DNA of 64,000 bases, from the NCBI GenBank assembly GCA_002077045.2, contig KZ111141.1, forward strand, positions 60,598 through 124,597, given 5' to 3'. Under the pieces are notes generated by a model. It did no database searches. It had not been told where the DNA came from and was given only the letters and a program-made list of their open reading frames with translations. This DNA is from Rachicladosporium sp. CCFEE 5018. Lineage: Eukaryota; Ascomycota; Dothideomycetes; Cladosporiales; Cladosporiaceae. The stretch's first letter is position 1. Every line of letters starts with the position of its first letter. Shown in pieces: positions 42,863-54,857 of this stretch. Both the position numbers and the translations under genes were made by a program.

Positions 42863-43724
42863 ATGACAAGCTACGACACTGACGACATCGGCGCCGACGT
42901 GCACGAGGAAGGGTCGAAGAAAATCAGCTTTCGCTTTTGTCGAGAATGGTACGCACCGAATGAACCATACTGGGTTACAGATAGCAAGTCTAACAGTCAG
43001 TCAGCTCCAACATGCTCTACCCCAACGCAAACAGCCACGACAACACCCTCATGTTCTCATGCAAATCCTGTCAATACAGCGAAGAAGCCCGCGCCGCTTG
43101 CGTCTACCGCAACTCCCTGCAAGAGCAGATTGCTGAGACAGCAGGAAATGTCGAGGACGTGGCGCAGGACCCTACAGTAGGTGATGACCCATATGTAATG
43201 CCTACAGAATCGTTCATGGAGGGAGGAGATGCGGATGACGATGATCCCATGCCGGAGATGTGCACGTTCTGCGGGCAGGAGATTCTGTGTCCGCTGTGTG
43301 GGCAGGCGAGTGACGGATATGTGGCGTTGGAGGTGGATGACCCGGAACAAAAGATGGAAGGTGCTGTGGAAGAGGAGGAGCTGGTCGAGGCGGAGAAGAG
43401 GGAGCGGACGATGTCAAGTGCTGGGACTTGAAAGGGAGGCAAGAGGAGGACTTCATGAGCATGGTATACAGCGCGTCTTTTCCGAACAGATGTGCTGACG
43501 GATATGGTATCATAGCTCCCGCACGCCGAGGTGGAATGCAAGAGGTGCCATACAAGAGATGCGGTTTACTTTCAGTCGCAGCAGCGGACCGCTGAGACGG
43601 GGATGGTGAGTTAATCATGGCTTTCGCTGGAGTTGATGCTATTGCTAACAATCACGTGCAGGCACTGTTCTATGTCTGCGTGAATTGCCAGAACGTGTGG
43701 TCTACACTGGATGCGAAGAAGTAG
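42863..43724 (+). CDS. RPB9: RNA polymerase II subunit RPB9, second copy
   Basis: Exons 42863-42948, 43005-43176, 43516-43605 and 43662-43724 encode 136 residues with both zinc ribbons intact. The long intron 2 (43177-43515) again stays open in the exon 2 frame to a stop at 43431. The open part has the same length as in the other copy, with no length change, and keeps all four cysteines of CTFCGQEILCPLCGQ. Introns 1 and 3 have ordinary lengths and do not show this property. Confidence 0.93.
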
Positions 43725-44420
43725 CCCACTGGACGTGTCGCACGATGGCGATCCGCATGGCGAGACTACAGGCAGGAGAATGCTATTCGCCCCTTTCATG
43801 CGATAGCATCGAAAAGTAAGCATCCCGGGATTAGCGCAGGCGCTGGAGGACTTTGAGATTTGGGAGGGAGGTCGATGGAGCCGCAACCGGATTGATAGAT
43901 CATGAATCGACTCGGATTGGCTGGCACGGTGTAACCCAAAGGCCGGATACCTGCATGGCGACCCGAATGGCTCGCACTCAGCTGCCTCCGTTTTCCTTCC
44001 CATCGAGGTGCATGGCAAGGCAAACCAATTTCCTTCTACATCTCGCTCATGCTTGACTTTGTTTGTCGAGTCAGCGTGTCTTTGGCTGGCATGCCTCTGG
44101 CTTGCCAATTTTACATCAAGTCTAGCTATCAGGTTTGTTTGCTACAATTTCTCACATCACAGCACCGCGTCAGCGCAATCTCACCGCTGTTTCCCTCAGC
44201 ATGCTGCCTCGCCGCTTCACTGTCTTTTCTCAGCACTCAACATGTCGTTCCTCTCGCACGTCGCAAATGTCACGAACGCAAGTTGCGCCTGCCTTGACCA
44301 TTTCCTCTCTCCAGTCCTCCTCGTGCACTTGTTCTTCTCCTAACATCCTCCAACCTCGTACAGAAGAGCCTCGAACCCCGGCCTCTCCCTACCTCTCTCA
44401 TACACAGACACCACCACAGC
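43725..44420. other. Spacer upstream of Gly/Met-rich gene, second copy
   Basis: About 695 bp, homologous to 18514-19206. Pyrimidine-rich before the start codon. No gene is seen. Confidence 0.4.
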
Positions 44421-46342
44421 ATGGGCGCCGACTGCTCCCTCCCCTCCCACAAATCCACCCAACTCTACCTTCCCGCCGGCTGCTTTCGATCCTGCTGCCC
44501 CGGTCCACCAAACTGCGATAATCACCGCTCCCACGGCTCAAAGCGGAGTAACTACTGGTACGTCGAGCGTGGAGGTAACGGGAAGGACCGGTACCACGAC
44601 CCGTTTGACTATATGGATCGCGTGTTCGCGCGAGGAGGGGCGATGCAGATGATGATGCCTGGAGGGTGGCCGGGGATGCCAATGCAGGGGCCGATGGGTA
44701 TGGGGATGAATGTAGGGTATGGTAATATGGCTGGGTATGCGAATGGGTACGGTAGTGGGCCTTACGGCGGCGGTTGTGGGACGCCTGGAGGCATGATGGG
44801 ACCTGGTCCGTGGCCGGGAGGTTGGAAACCAAGCAGCGAGTGGACAGGACGAGATTACAGTCTGCTCGGCGAGATCTTGAACGAGTACAGTGCGCGAGAG
44901 AAGGGCAAAGGTCGACTTCCATGGGGTCCTTGGTCAGATGCGATGACGCCTCCGTGGTGTCCACCTCCGACCTGGACTGGAACGCCTCCCTGGACCGATC
45001 CCTACTCCCATTCTCGTAAACCTTGGGAGCCTCCTTCACACGACAAAGACATAGACGCCTTGCTCGCCGCGCGGCTTCGCCAGATGTCAGCAGCCACCGA
45101 TCCTCTCCTACAGACCCAAGAATCCGCAGCAGCAAAATCCTACGCAGAGCAGATCTCCCAGCTACACGACATGCTCTTCGGGTCAAACGCCGACCAGAAG
45201 CAGAAACAATACCTGGAAAAGCTGTCGCAGAATTTCAGGCAGATGCAGACGAATGGGATGATGAACGATCCCGGCAGCTTGCAGGCGCAGATCCAGCAAT
45301 TGCAGGCTCAATTCGCCGCCGCGCTGGGAGGGCAAGGCGGGCCCGGTGCAGGCCCTGCGGGTGGCGCGGCAGCAGGAGGTGGGAGAGACTTCATGGAGCG
45401 AGAGGTGAGGCAAATGATGGCTGAGCGGGCGGCTGCGAATGAAATGAGGCGGAGAGGTGGGAATGGGCTGAGAGGGAGAAGACGACAAGGTGGCGGGTTT
45501 GACGCGGAGGATGACGATTGGGGCGATGAGTGGGATGATGAGGGTGGAGGTGGTGGAGGTGGGAGAAGAGGGAATAGAGGTGGTATGTACGTACACCTGT
45601 CTCCTTCAAGCTCCACGCCACAGTTGAGCCAACACGCTGACCTCAATCTGTGACCACAGGCAAGACGAATGGTAGGAATGGACCCCGTCGCGGCCCTCCA
45701 CGTCAACCTCGCCCTGGGCCCGGCCCCAACAACCATGGCGGAGCTGCCAACCCCTTCGGAGCAGACAACACCAGCTCCGAAAATGGCGCCGCCGTCTTTG
45801 ATCGCCCTTTCGCCTCCACCCAAGCCCCCAACGCAAACGCCTACCCCACAACCTTCCCCTCCAACCCAGCCTTCCGCTCCACAATCCCCGTCCCCGACCC
45901 CCAAACCTACCCACCCTACCACGCAGCAGAGGAGCCCTTCTACCCCTCCCGCCCAGCAGGTCCCTCGCCACCGACGCCCGATCGTCCACTAACGCCCGTC
46001 CCTTCGGCGGATCTACCGGACGAGATACGCCGGCCGCTGAGTCCAATGCCTATGCCGGTGCCGAGACCAGGTGGACCCGGGGGACCTAGCGGGATGGGCT
46101 GGAGTTATGCTGCGAGGGTTGAGGAGGTGAAAGATATAGAGAGGGGGAGGGAAGAAGGATCAGGGGGATTGGGAGCGGGCTCGAGGAGGCCACCGACGTA
46201 CGTGAGTCGTGAGGATATAGGGGCTGGAGTGGAGGGAAGGGAGGATGTGCAGGGCTTCGCGGGGGCGAGGCATGTGAGTTTCGGGGACATCGCACCTCTC
46301 GGGCGGCAGGAGCCAGGAATTGGAGGGGTGAAGGAAGTATGA
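44421..46342 (+). CDS. Gly/Met/Pro-rich protein with MGxxCS start, second copy
   Basis: Exons 44421-45582 and 45660-46342 (77-nt intron) encode 614 residues, homologous to 19207-21088. The MGADCS start, Cys-rich segment, helical middle and Arg/Gly plus acidic patch are conserved. The Gly-rich linkers vary in length, so the copy is 12 residues longer. Function unknown. It is convergent with SET9, 171 bp away. Confidence 0.75.
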
Positions 46343-46513
46343 TATCGACTGTAGGTGATCGCGTGGCTGAAGAGGGAGTAAATATGTCTGCTAGGTGTGA
46401 GCTATCTATCGCTATCCACGGTAGGAATACTCCGCGCGTCTCGCAGGTACCTTACCTCCCTCGGGCCTACATTGGTCTAGTACGCTCCCACGCAAGAAGC
46501 TCCGCGCAAGCCA

Positions 46514-49500
46514 TCAGCCGCTTCGACGCGATCGTCTCGCCGCTATAGGCGCTGGAGCCTCCTCAGCAACCTTGACACGCGGAGGTCGTCCTCGTCCACG
46601 TTTCACAGGTGTGACTTCTTCGACCTTGATGCCTCTGGATCGCCTGACTGGAGCAGGCATAGCGACCTCCACAATCGTCGCGCTCTTCCGTCTCCGCTTC
46701 AGCAGCGGCTGAACAGTCTTCCCATTCAGACTCTCACTCCTCCTCCGATCCGTCTCCCTCAATCTAGCGACCCGCCCAGTCTTCTTGATAACTGCTTCCT
46801 CCTCGCTCTCCTCCTCTCCCTCCTCATCGCTATCCTCAGCCCTTGGCAGGAACCGATGAATAGTCCGATGATCCAGCACCCTCTCCTCATTATCCCACTT
46901 CCCCTCTCTCTCGCACTTCGGCCAATAAAACCCATACAACTTGCTATGCCTCTCGCACCTCGGACACGCGATGCGCATCTCATAGCGCGTGCCGTCGGAT
47001 TGCAGGAAATCTTGATCGCAGTTGCGGCAGGTGACGAAGCGATGCAAGGGAGTGGTGAGGAGGAGGGCGGGCTTGATGTGGTCGTGCTGAATGCGCGGGG
47101 GCCCGCGCTTCGGGCGTGCGGTCTCTTCGTCGGGCGGTGAGGGGAGGGTGTTGGCTGGGGTGTGGTGGAGGGCGTTGCGGCGAGTGGAGGGCTCGAGGCT
47201 GGGGGTTAGTGATTCAATTGCGTGGAGCCCGCGGACGGATCTTCGTTTGGGAAGGCGGCCTCGAGCTGCTGTTGCGGCGTCTGGCTCGACATCTGGCATA
47301 TCGGCATCTTCGACAGGCGGAGTGTCGGTGGTGTACATATTGACCATATCGCTCAGGATTCTACCCTTCGAGAAATCTTCAGGTGGGTCTGGCGAATCAT
47401 TCAGCGAAGACGTCGACTCCGCCTTGTCTTGCTCACTGGAGCGGCTGAACACTGATGAAAGCGAGCTCGTCTCAGCAGGACTCTGTAGCGTATCTGATGT
47501 GCTGTCTCCGGTGTCACGCTTCGTCTTGAGCGTCCGTAGCTTCTTTCGAGGTCGTCCTGGACCTCGCTTCACCGGCACAGCATCAGGCACAGGCGATAGC
47601 GGCACCTCAAAGACGTCAGCTCTGTCTTTATCGCTGAGCTTGGCGTCGTCGACATTGATAACATTCCGCAAGCTGCTCTCACTTCGGACTTTCCTGAGAG
47701 CCTCAGTGCGCAGCTTCTGAACCTTAATCGTGGACGTGATCTTGGCCTTCGTCGGCGCTGTGGCTGGCGGAGATGGAAACGGGCTCGGAGCTGGACTGCT
47801 CAAGCCGCTGCTGTACGCTGAAGTCTTGCTGGTAGTCTGTGGTGCGGCCAATGCTTTCAACGGCTTCGTGATGCCGAAGTCCAGCTTGCCTGCTGATCGC
47901 AAGCTTTCGAAGTCGTCTTGTACGGGTCTTTCGTCGCATGTACCGTCTAGACCCATCGATCGGGACGCTGAAGTGCGAAGCCTGTGCCCGTTGCCTAGAT
48001 CCCGGCTGTTGAGCACGACGTCGTCATTATCGTCATCGTCTTCAACGCTCTCATCATCCGCATCTTCGTCTTGCTCCTCGATCTGCACATTCGGCTCCGC
48101 TTCGCTACGTTTGTAATGTGAGGGTACGTCCTCTGGCTTCCAGCCCATGAGGTCAGCAGTCTCTCGATTCAACGCATCGATCTCATCCTGCACTGTGCCC
48201 AACGCTCGACCTATGACATCGCAAAGCACACCCACGCTACGAGTGAGCCAGCTTTGTTTCCTGACAACCTTCATCTCTTCGTCCTCTTTCGGCTCCTGCT
48301 TGACCTTCGGCTTCCGGCCCCGGCGCGCAGGTGGTTTGGACACCTCTGCATCAGACTCCTGGTCTTGAGCGCCATGTCGTTGCTCGAACCATTCCGCCAT
48401 GATTTTGCGCGCATCTGCAGAGCTCAGAGGCTGACCACCTGATTCCTCGAGCAGGCGATTCGCAGGTCGCGCCGGCTGTCCTTTCGGCTTCCGCCCAAAT
48501 CGACCTCTCTTCCTCCTAGGGATCTGGCTCGTTTCACTCTCAGCTACTGCAGGACTTTCCATTCCTCGCTTCCTTTTCAGCGCGCCCGATCTTGGAGCGT
48601 CAAAGATACTCCTCTCCCTTTTCGCAACACCTCTCCTCTTTGGCTTCACATCTTCGGCCTCTTGCTCGGACTCCTCCTCACTGCTACTCTCATGCAACAC
48701 AGGTCCCTCCGGATCCCACCCGTTCCTTAGCAAGCGCTCGCACGTCGCGCAGAGACACTCGCAATTGTCCTGCCCGAAATAGTCTTCGCCGTATGTCACA
48801 GTGATCTCCTCGCCGATGGCGATGCTCCTCCTGGCCACGATATGAATTCCATGCGCTCCACTGGTGGACAGCTTTGCATTCGAGTCACAGTCGTGATTCG
48901 CAAACCTCGCAGGTCCAAGGAACAAGCTCGGTCGCTTCCTCCTCGATGAGATGACGATACTGAAATCTGTCCTTGAGGAAAGCTCCTTCTCCTCCCTCTC
49001 CGTCATCTCAACCTGTGTACCCGTGAGATACTTCACCGGCTCGCCCTGCCGTATGACCCTCCTTGCAGTAATGCATGCCTCGTGTGTGACGATGGTGTAG
49101 CGATTCGTCGTGCCCACCTCGAAAGGGCAGTCCGGGAGATAGATGTTGACATACTTGCGCAGATGTCGCTCAAAGTGCTCTTTCTCGTCTGTGGAGCGCA
49201 AGGAAGAGAAGTACCGTGCCAGCCCAGGCAAGGACAGTAGTTTCCGTACGGCCGTGATGGGATCCTTGTTGATGATGGTGTCGCGACGCAGAATCGTAGT
49301 AATCGGCTCCTCGGTGATGGATCGCGAAGGGTGGAAGTTGGGCTTCAGCTTACGGATCGTGGACCAGAAGTAAACCTATACCGTATCATGTCAGTGAACG
49401 TGACTCTCACGGGTACATAAGAGCAGGCTTACGCGATCCACCAGCGCATCAGTAATGATATCGTCGTAATTCGCCAATTGCGAGAGGGTCAGTCCGCCCT

Positions 49501-49543
49501 TCTTCTTCAGCGCCTCCTCGAGGTCATTGGCATGAGGGGCCAT
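46514..49543 (-). CDS. SET9: Histone H4 Lys20 methyltransferase SET9, second copy
   Basis: Exon 1 49433-49543, a 57-nt intron, and exon 2 46514-49375 give 990 residues. The SET domain and post-SET cysteines match the other copy almost exactly ([31 protein letters not shown]). The low-complexity middle has many substitutions and small in-frame indels. The acceptor is TAG here and CAG in the sister gene. Both copies look intact. Confidence 0.93.
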
Positions 49544-50058
49544 AATTGCGCGTAGGTCTCGTGATCGTCCCTCTTCACTATCGCACTGTCACGCGTCTCT
49601 TCGGTCGTATCATGTCCTCCAGTCTATCGCAGTGAGCAGAAGTCGTAAAAACATTCACTGCAAGTAGAAGCGGCAATGTTCCACAGAGTCTCTGAAACGG
49701 CTGGAATCAGAGTGAGGCTGGCGTCCGGATGCGGCAGAGACATTCCTCGTGCATCTTTCGTGCGCGATTAGTCTAGAAGTGCTGATCACTATAGTGAGGT
49801 GTCGCGACTGTCCGTATAGGCATTGTTATGCAGCAAACTTACGGCAGCAATTGCTGTGAATGGCATTCAGGTACCGCATTCACCAGCCCCCCCCCTTGTC
49901 ATCTGCATGTGCATGAGATGTTGCGCGCCGGCATTCTCGGCATGCCGATCCGAGATGGCGCTAGTATCGAGTATCAATGAACCTCGAATGAAGACGGAAA
50001 CACTGAGGTTATTAGTATAATCACTCACATTGCCCTCGGAGGCACCATCATCGCCATC
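49544..50058. promoter_or_regulatory. Divergent promoter of SET9 and uL14m, second copy
   Basis: About 515 bp homologous to 24287-24802, including the poly-C tract near 49890. No gene is seen. Confidence 0.45.
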
Positions 50059-50525
50059 ATGATTCAACTAAAGGTACGAACTAACTACCCGCGGCCTTAG
50101 CAGTGCCCGTGACTGACCACGGTGTAACACAGACAATGCTAAACGTAATCGACAACTCCGGCGCCGCGCTGGCAGAATGCATCCAAGTCCTCAAAATGAA
50201 GCGCGCAGCCTCCATAGGCGACCGCATAGTCATAGTCGTCCAGAAACAGCGCTCCTTCGGCCCCGAGACAGCCTCCTCATCCAAATCGACCGTCAGCTCA
50301 GCAAACAAAGTCCGGCGGGGAGATATAAGACACGCAGTGGTGGTGCGGACGTCGAAGCAGGTGCAGCGAAAAGATGGCTCAGTGGTGAAGTTTGGGGATA
50401 ATGCTTGTATATTGATCTCCAAGGCGGGGGAGCCGATTGGGACGCGGTTGAGCGGAGTGGTGGGAAGGGAGTTGAGGGAGCGGGGCTGGGGGAAGGTGTT
50501 GAGTTTGGCGCCGATGCATTTGTGA
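50059..50525 (+). CDS. MRPL38: Mitochondrial ribosomal protein uL14m, second copy
   Basis: A 15-nt first exon (50059-50073) and exon 2 at 50133-50525 encode 135 residues, nearly identical to the other copy. The 59-nt intron (GTACGA...ACACAG, with CTGAC upstream) shares only its first few bases with the other copy's intron, while the first 135 bp or so of exon 2 are identical. Confidence 0.9.
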
Positions 50526-51250
50526 GGGAGTTCTCGGATGGAGAATGGACGCCGTGGTGGTGCTGCAAGCGGTCGAGGCGAGAGGTATGGTCTGTCGATG
50601 AAGGAGGCGGGGGAGGTCAACGATGAGAGCAGTCTCACAAGGAGAAAAGAAGACGTGGTGGTCGGCCGAGATCGACAAGCAACGGCACCACATGCTGCCT
50701 TCGGGATGATCTGTCGATGGGCCTACCATCATTTACCGTCATACCTGCTACACGCAGATGGCGGGGTGGTGATGATCACCAAGAAGGGGCGCATTGTCGA
50801 GGGCACCCACCCATCACCACAGACCGGGACTGCGAGTAAGACTGCGGGAGGCGATTCAATGTAAGAACATATGTACGATAGACCATCTTGGTGGCAAATG
50901 AGAGGAAGGAAAACCCATGGAGTAGACCATGTCAGGTTGCTCATGCTAGCTAGGCCTACGCCACCCCCAGTACAGCCTACAGCTATCTCGATCAGCCCGA
51001 CCTCCCAGGTGTTCTCACATCTCCGACGCATCACCACCCAGCGCCAGCGCTAGTTCCGTCACTTCCAACAGTCATCTAATCGTAGGGTATACTTCGCCAA
51101 ACCTCAGGATTACCCCACAATGCCCATCCAGACGCCCTCGCTACCCGCAAAATCATGATACATCCTTCCCACACACCAAACAGTTCGTCCTCAGGTCACT
51201 CCCTGTCCCGTCGGATCACAAACAGCTCATCAACCTTGCATCAAGTCACC
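50526..51250. other. Convergent spacer, second copy
   Basis: About 725 bp between convergent genes, poorly alignable with 25269-25985 except for a short block near 51082-51105. No gene is seen. Confidence 0.4.
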
Positions 51251-52516
51251 TCACAAAGCCAAACCCCCCGCCATCCTCTCCCTCTTCACCTCCTCCAATT
51301 CCGGCTCCTTGACCGCCTTCACCTTCTCCTCATATACCTTGTATAACCCTTTCACCCCCTCCCTCCACTCCACAAACCTACCCAGCCCTCCCTTGGCATC
51401 CCACTCTTCGCCCTTTGTCTTGAACTCCTCAAGCTTCCCATGATCGGCATGAACAGGATGAGCGATGCTCGCGTACCCGCCATGCGAGTACTCGTGCGCG
51501 AGCGTATCCTGGTCTATGCCGAACCCTTTGAAGCGTCTGAGGGAGTTTTTGTTGAGGTCTTCGAGCTCGGCGTGGAATTGCCGGAGGTAGGTTTCCCAGG
51601 CGTTTTCGTCGAATTGGGGGGACGGGGTGATGGGGGAGGTGGGCAGAGTAGTGGTAGATGGGGCAGGTGCGGTAGTGATCGGGTGCGAAGACAAAGGATA
51701 GGCGCCAGGGACGACGACAAGGACGGGAGGAGAAGCTGTGGCGGAGGTAGCGGGCGTGGTCGCGCCGGTCGTCGGAGCCGTGGAGACGGGCGTGTTTGAC
51801 GGAGCGGTTGGCAGTGCGCTGCTGGGCGGAGACATAGGACCAGCATTGGCCGGCAAGATGAGCTGGCTATTAACCTTCACTAGATCAGGTGTGGTGATCT
51901 TGCCGGCATCAACAGGATTCGCCGGCGTGCCTGGCGCGACGCTGAGCTGAGGATTGAAGGGCGGGGATTCCATGCCAACACCCATGTTCGGCATCGGAGC
52001 CACTTGCGTGTTCGACTTCAAGGTGATAGTCTGTGGCACCGGCAAGACGGGAGGCGCCAGCTGAGGACCAGGAGACACGGGTCCAATTTGCGGTGACTGA
52101 GCACCAGACACAGCCGGCGGAGTCTCAGCTTCGAGCGGGATATGCGACGCCGTGCTCTCCTCCTTACCCCGTTGATACGCCCAGTGTACGCGGGTCAGAT
52201 GCGCAGTCGATGCCTTGTCCGGCCATCCACGCGTGACAGCCTCAGCACGAAGGTTGCCAATCCTCTCAAGCGCAGTCTCAAGCGCAGCACCGGCTTGAGC
52301 CCAATCATTAGCCGCGAGCAGAATCTTACTGGGCAGCAGCTTTGGGTCGTTGAGCTCCTTGGGCATCAGGAAGGGAGCGAGGTGCTTGTCATCGTAGGAG
52401 AAGGTGTCGCCGGCGAAGTTATCGCTCGTGGACTTTGCGGGGACGCGCTGCTTGGACCAGATGTTGCGGGTGTTGTCTTGGGGGCGCATCCAGGAAAGGC
52501 GGGTCTTGTCGGTCAT
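51251..52516 (-). CDS. Conserved protein of unknown function, second copy
   Basis: A 421-residue homologue of 25986-27248, started at the matching ATG 52516. The N- and C-terminal blocks are conserved; the Pro/Thr-rich linker has many substitutions. The upstream open frame to 52990 is also present and is rejected for the same reason. Confidence 0.7.
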   Translation of the reverse strand: MTDKTRLSWMRPQDNTRNIWSKQRVPAKSTSDNFAGDTFSYDDKHLAPFLMPKELNDPKLLPSKILLAANDWAQAGAALETALERIGNLRAEAVTRGWPDKASTAHLTRVHWAYQRGKEESTASHIPLEAETPPAVSGAQSPQIGPVSPGPQLAPPVLPVPQTITLKSNTQVAPMPNMGVGMESPPFNPQLSVAPGTPANPVDAGKITTPDLVKVNSQLILPANAGPMSPPSSALPTAPSNTPVSTAPTTGATTPATSATASPPVLVVVPGAYPLSSHPITTAPAPSTTTLPTSPITPSPQFDENAWETYLRQFHAELEDLNKNSLRRFKGFGIDQDTLAHEYSHGGYASIAHPVHADHGKLEEFKTKGEEWDAKGGLGRFVEWREGVKGLYKVYEEKVKAVKEPELEEVKRERMAGGLAL

Positions 52517-53369
52517 TCTGGCGAAGGCCGGTGTCGTGTTCGCTCGACTTGTAGGAAGCTGAGGGATGCGCAGGGCGAGTTGATGACTATCGTATAGATG
52601 CTGTCGTGCTGGGTTGTGTAAGTGAAAGTGATCGAGTTCGTCGTCCTGGTTGGATAGAGTAATGTGAAACGAGTGTGGTGGTGAATGGAAGCGAGGGTCA
52701 ACGCAAACACATGCGAGAGAAAGGTCGCTCGGACGAAGCAGTGAAGTAGCGATTGAGCACGTGGAGTGCCTTCCGTGAGTGAGATGCCGTGACGCAGTGC
52801 CAAGACTGGGTGTTCTTTTGGGACTCGTGGGAGGCAGGAGCGAATGTGATGAAGCAGTCTCGCTGTCGCATAGAGCGCACAGCTTCGGAGACCGAAGATC
52901 GATCGGATGAACGGGGAACGAGTGCGATATGGCTGCGGAAAAGAGACCTTTCTCATGATTTGTTCTGAGAGTTAGAGCTTGTGAGCACAACGCAAATCCG
53001 TGACTGTGGTCGATAATTTCCTGCAGGCTCCCGTGACTGTGTGATAGTCAACAGTTTGACGTGTTTACACGAGCGCGGTATAGTCAGAGACGGAGTAGAC
53101 GCCAAGGAAAGAAGTCTTTGTAGAAGAGACAAGGAAAGCTGTACTGCAAGCAGCGGCTCACCAAGTATCTCGAACAGGCAATCTGCCTACGGTGTAGCAG
53201 TTTTACCAACGTGTATGCGCTAGTTAAATTATCAGAAGTATTGAGCAAACCGCCTGCTGTCATCAATACCATCGCGGCAGCGATGCGGAGACCGTACGCC
53301 CAGAAACAAGAGTGAGATCTGGTACAGGAGGGTGCACGAGGTACTTGTATTTTCCCCAACATTCCACGA
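52517..53369. other. Spacer and 5' leader, second copy
   Basis: About 850 bp homologous to 27249-28081. No gene is seen. Confidence 0.4.
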
Positions 53370-54289
53370 TCACTCGAGCCTAGAACAAAGCATTTGTTAG
53401 CCAACCACGCCTCTCCAATTGCGGGTTCCTGCATAGAAGTGCGGAAAATTCCAGTGCAATGGTTTCGTGACCGCAACACAGGTCGTACGAAACACGATAG
53501 GACAATAATGGAAATTGAACGGACATACCTCTCAATGATGTGAAGTCCAGAAGCGGTCTCCACGATCGGCGAGATCTCACCAGGCTTCAGCGCGAACGAA
53601 GCCTCCTCAAATTCCTTTTGCATATCACCATGGCCGAAGAAGCCGCTGTATCAGGGTGTCAGCCGTGGTCTCACAGAACATAGTCGATTACGCATATCAT
53701 CTAGATGCCAAGCTCATCACCACGTGCCAATCGACATCGTGCAGAGAGAAAGCATCGTAACACGAGGTCATTCAATCCAGTCAGTCGGGAGAAACTCACA
53801 GATCACCTCGCTTCCTCGCCGAGCTACAATCACTCTCAGTCGTAGCCAAATCCCCCAAACTACTCTCACCACTCTTGATACGCCCCTCATGCGCTTCGAT
53901 AATCTCCCTTGCCTCGTCCTTGGACCTCGTAATTTGCGCTTCACGCCACGAAGACGCACGTCTCGAATCGCGGTGCTTGACGAGCAGGTGGGCGCATCGG
54001 ATCTTGCCTTCAAGGGATTGTTGGTCCATGGTGCCTGACGCGTCGCGGCCCAGCTGCGCCGTGTGGTACTGGCCCATGTAGTGTTTGAGAGACTCACTGT
54101 CAGTGCCCTCTGGGGGTTCCCAGCGGGACTCTTTGGTGCCTGGGTTGAAGTAGTACGGGAGGTTCTTGCTGTTTGAGTGGCGAACTTCCTGGTGCTGCCG
54201 TCAGAAGACTGGGTGGTCACATGTCGGGTTCTCTACGTTATTGCGAGGGATCATACCCAGCCGGCGGGGAGTCCTGTCGCCTGCGCCAT
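53370..54289 (-). CDS. ESS1: Pin1/Ess1-type peptidyl-prolyl isomerase, second copy
   Basis: Exons 54257-54289, 53800-54188, 53529-53645 and 53370-53379 encode 182 residues. The two extra residues are Ala-Ser in GRDASGTMD, between the WW and isomerase domains. Catalytic Cys and WW tryptophans are kept. The 10-nt last exon is identical, although the TTTTAG that could serve as an earlier acceptor in the other copy is TTTTCC here. That supports the downstream acceptor in both. Confidence 0.88.
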
Positions 54290-54857
54290 GATTGTCAGTG
54301 AGCGGGTTTCGTGGTCGCGAGCTTCCCCAGGTTCCTGAGCAGCGGGACTCACCATTGCGCTTTCTCCGCAAATTGGGGAACCCGGGTGCTGCCTGTGTGG
54401 AGTGTGGGGAATGGACGGCACGTTTTGGGGATACGAGCGACTGGTCGTTCGATGATGCTGGATATACAGTCTTACAAACCAGTTCAGATGAGCAGAGACA
54501 GCACGCGACCCTGGCAACGAAGTGGGGCCTCGGCTTGGCACCGCTGCTTCACTCCGGACTGGGCGGTATTCTGGTGTACACTTCACCGCATCATTGTCTT
54601 GGGGAAACAGATGTCTTACGAACTCCCAATTGGAACGTTACTACGCTGCAAGACTTTGACAGTCATAATGCACTACAAAGTGCGGGTATACTTGGACAAG
54701 TACCCCGTTTGCACATCTCATCGCCCGAGGCTGGAGCTCGCCTACTACACCACGAATACCTGTACAACGTGTCCCTTCGAGAAATGTGGGTATGCTATCT
54801 AATTATTGGCAGACGCGCTCTTTGTTCGTTCACTCGTGATATGATCCTCGAATCCAA
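54290..54857. other. Spacer between ESS1 and VPS72, second copy
   Basis: About 570 bp; no gene is seen. The last 130 bp or so are nearly identical to the other copy. Confidence 0.4.
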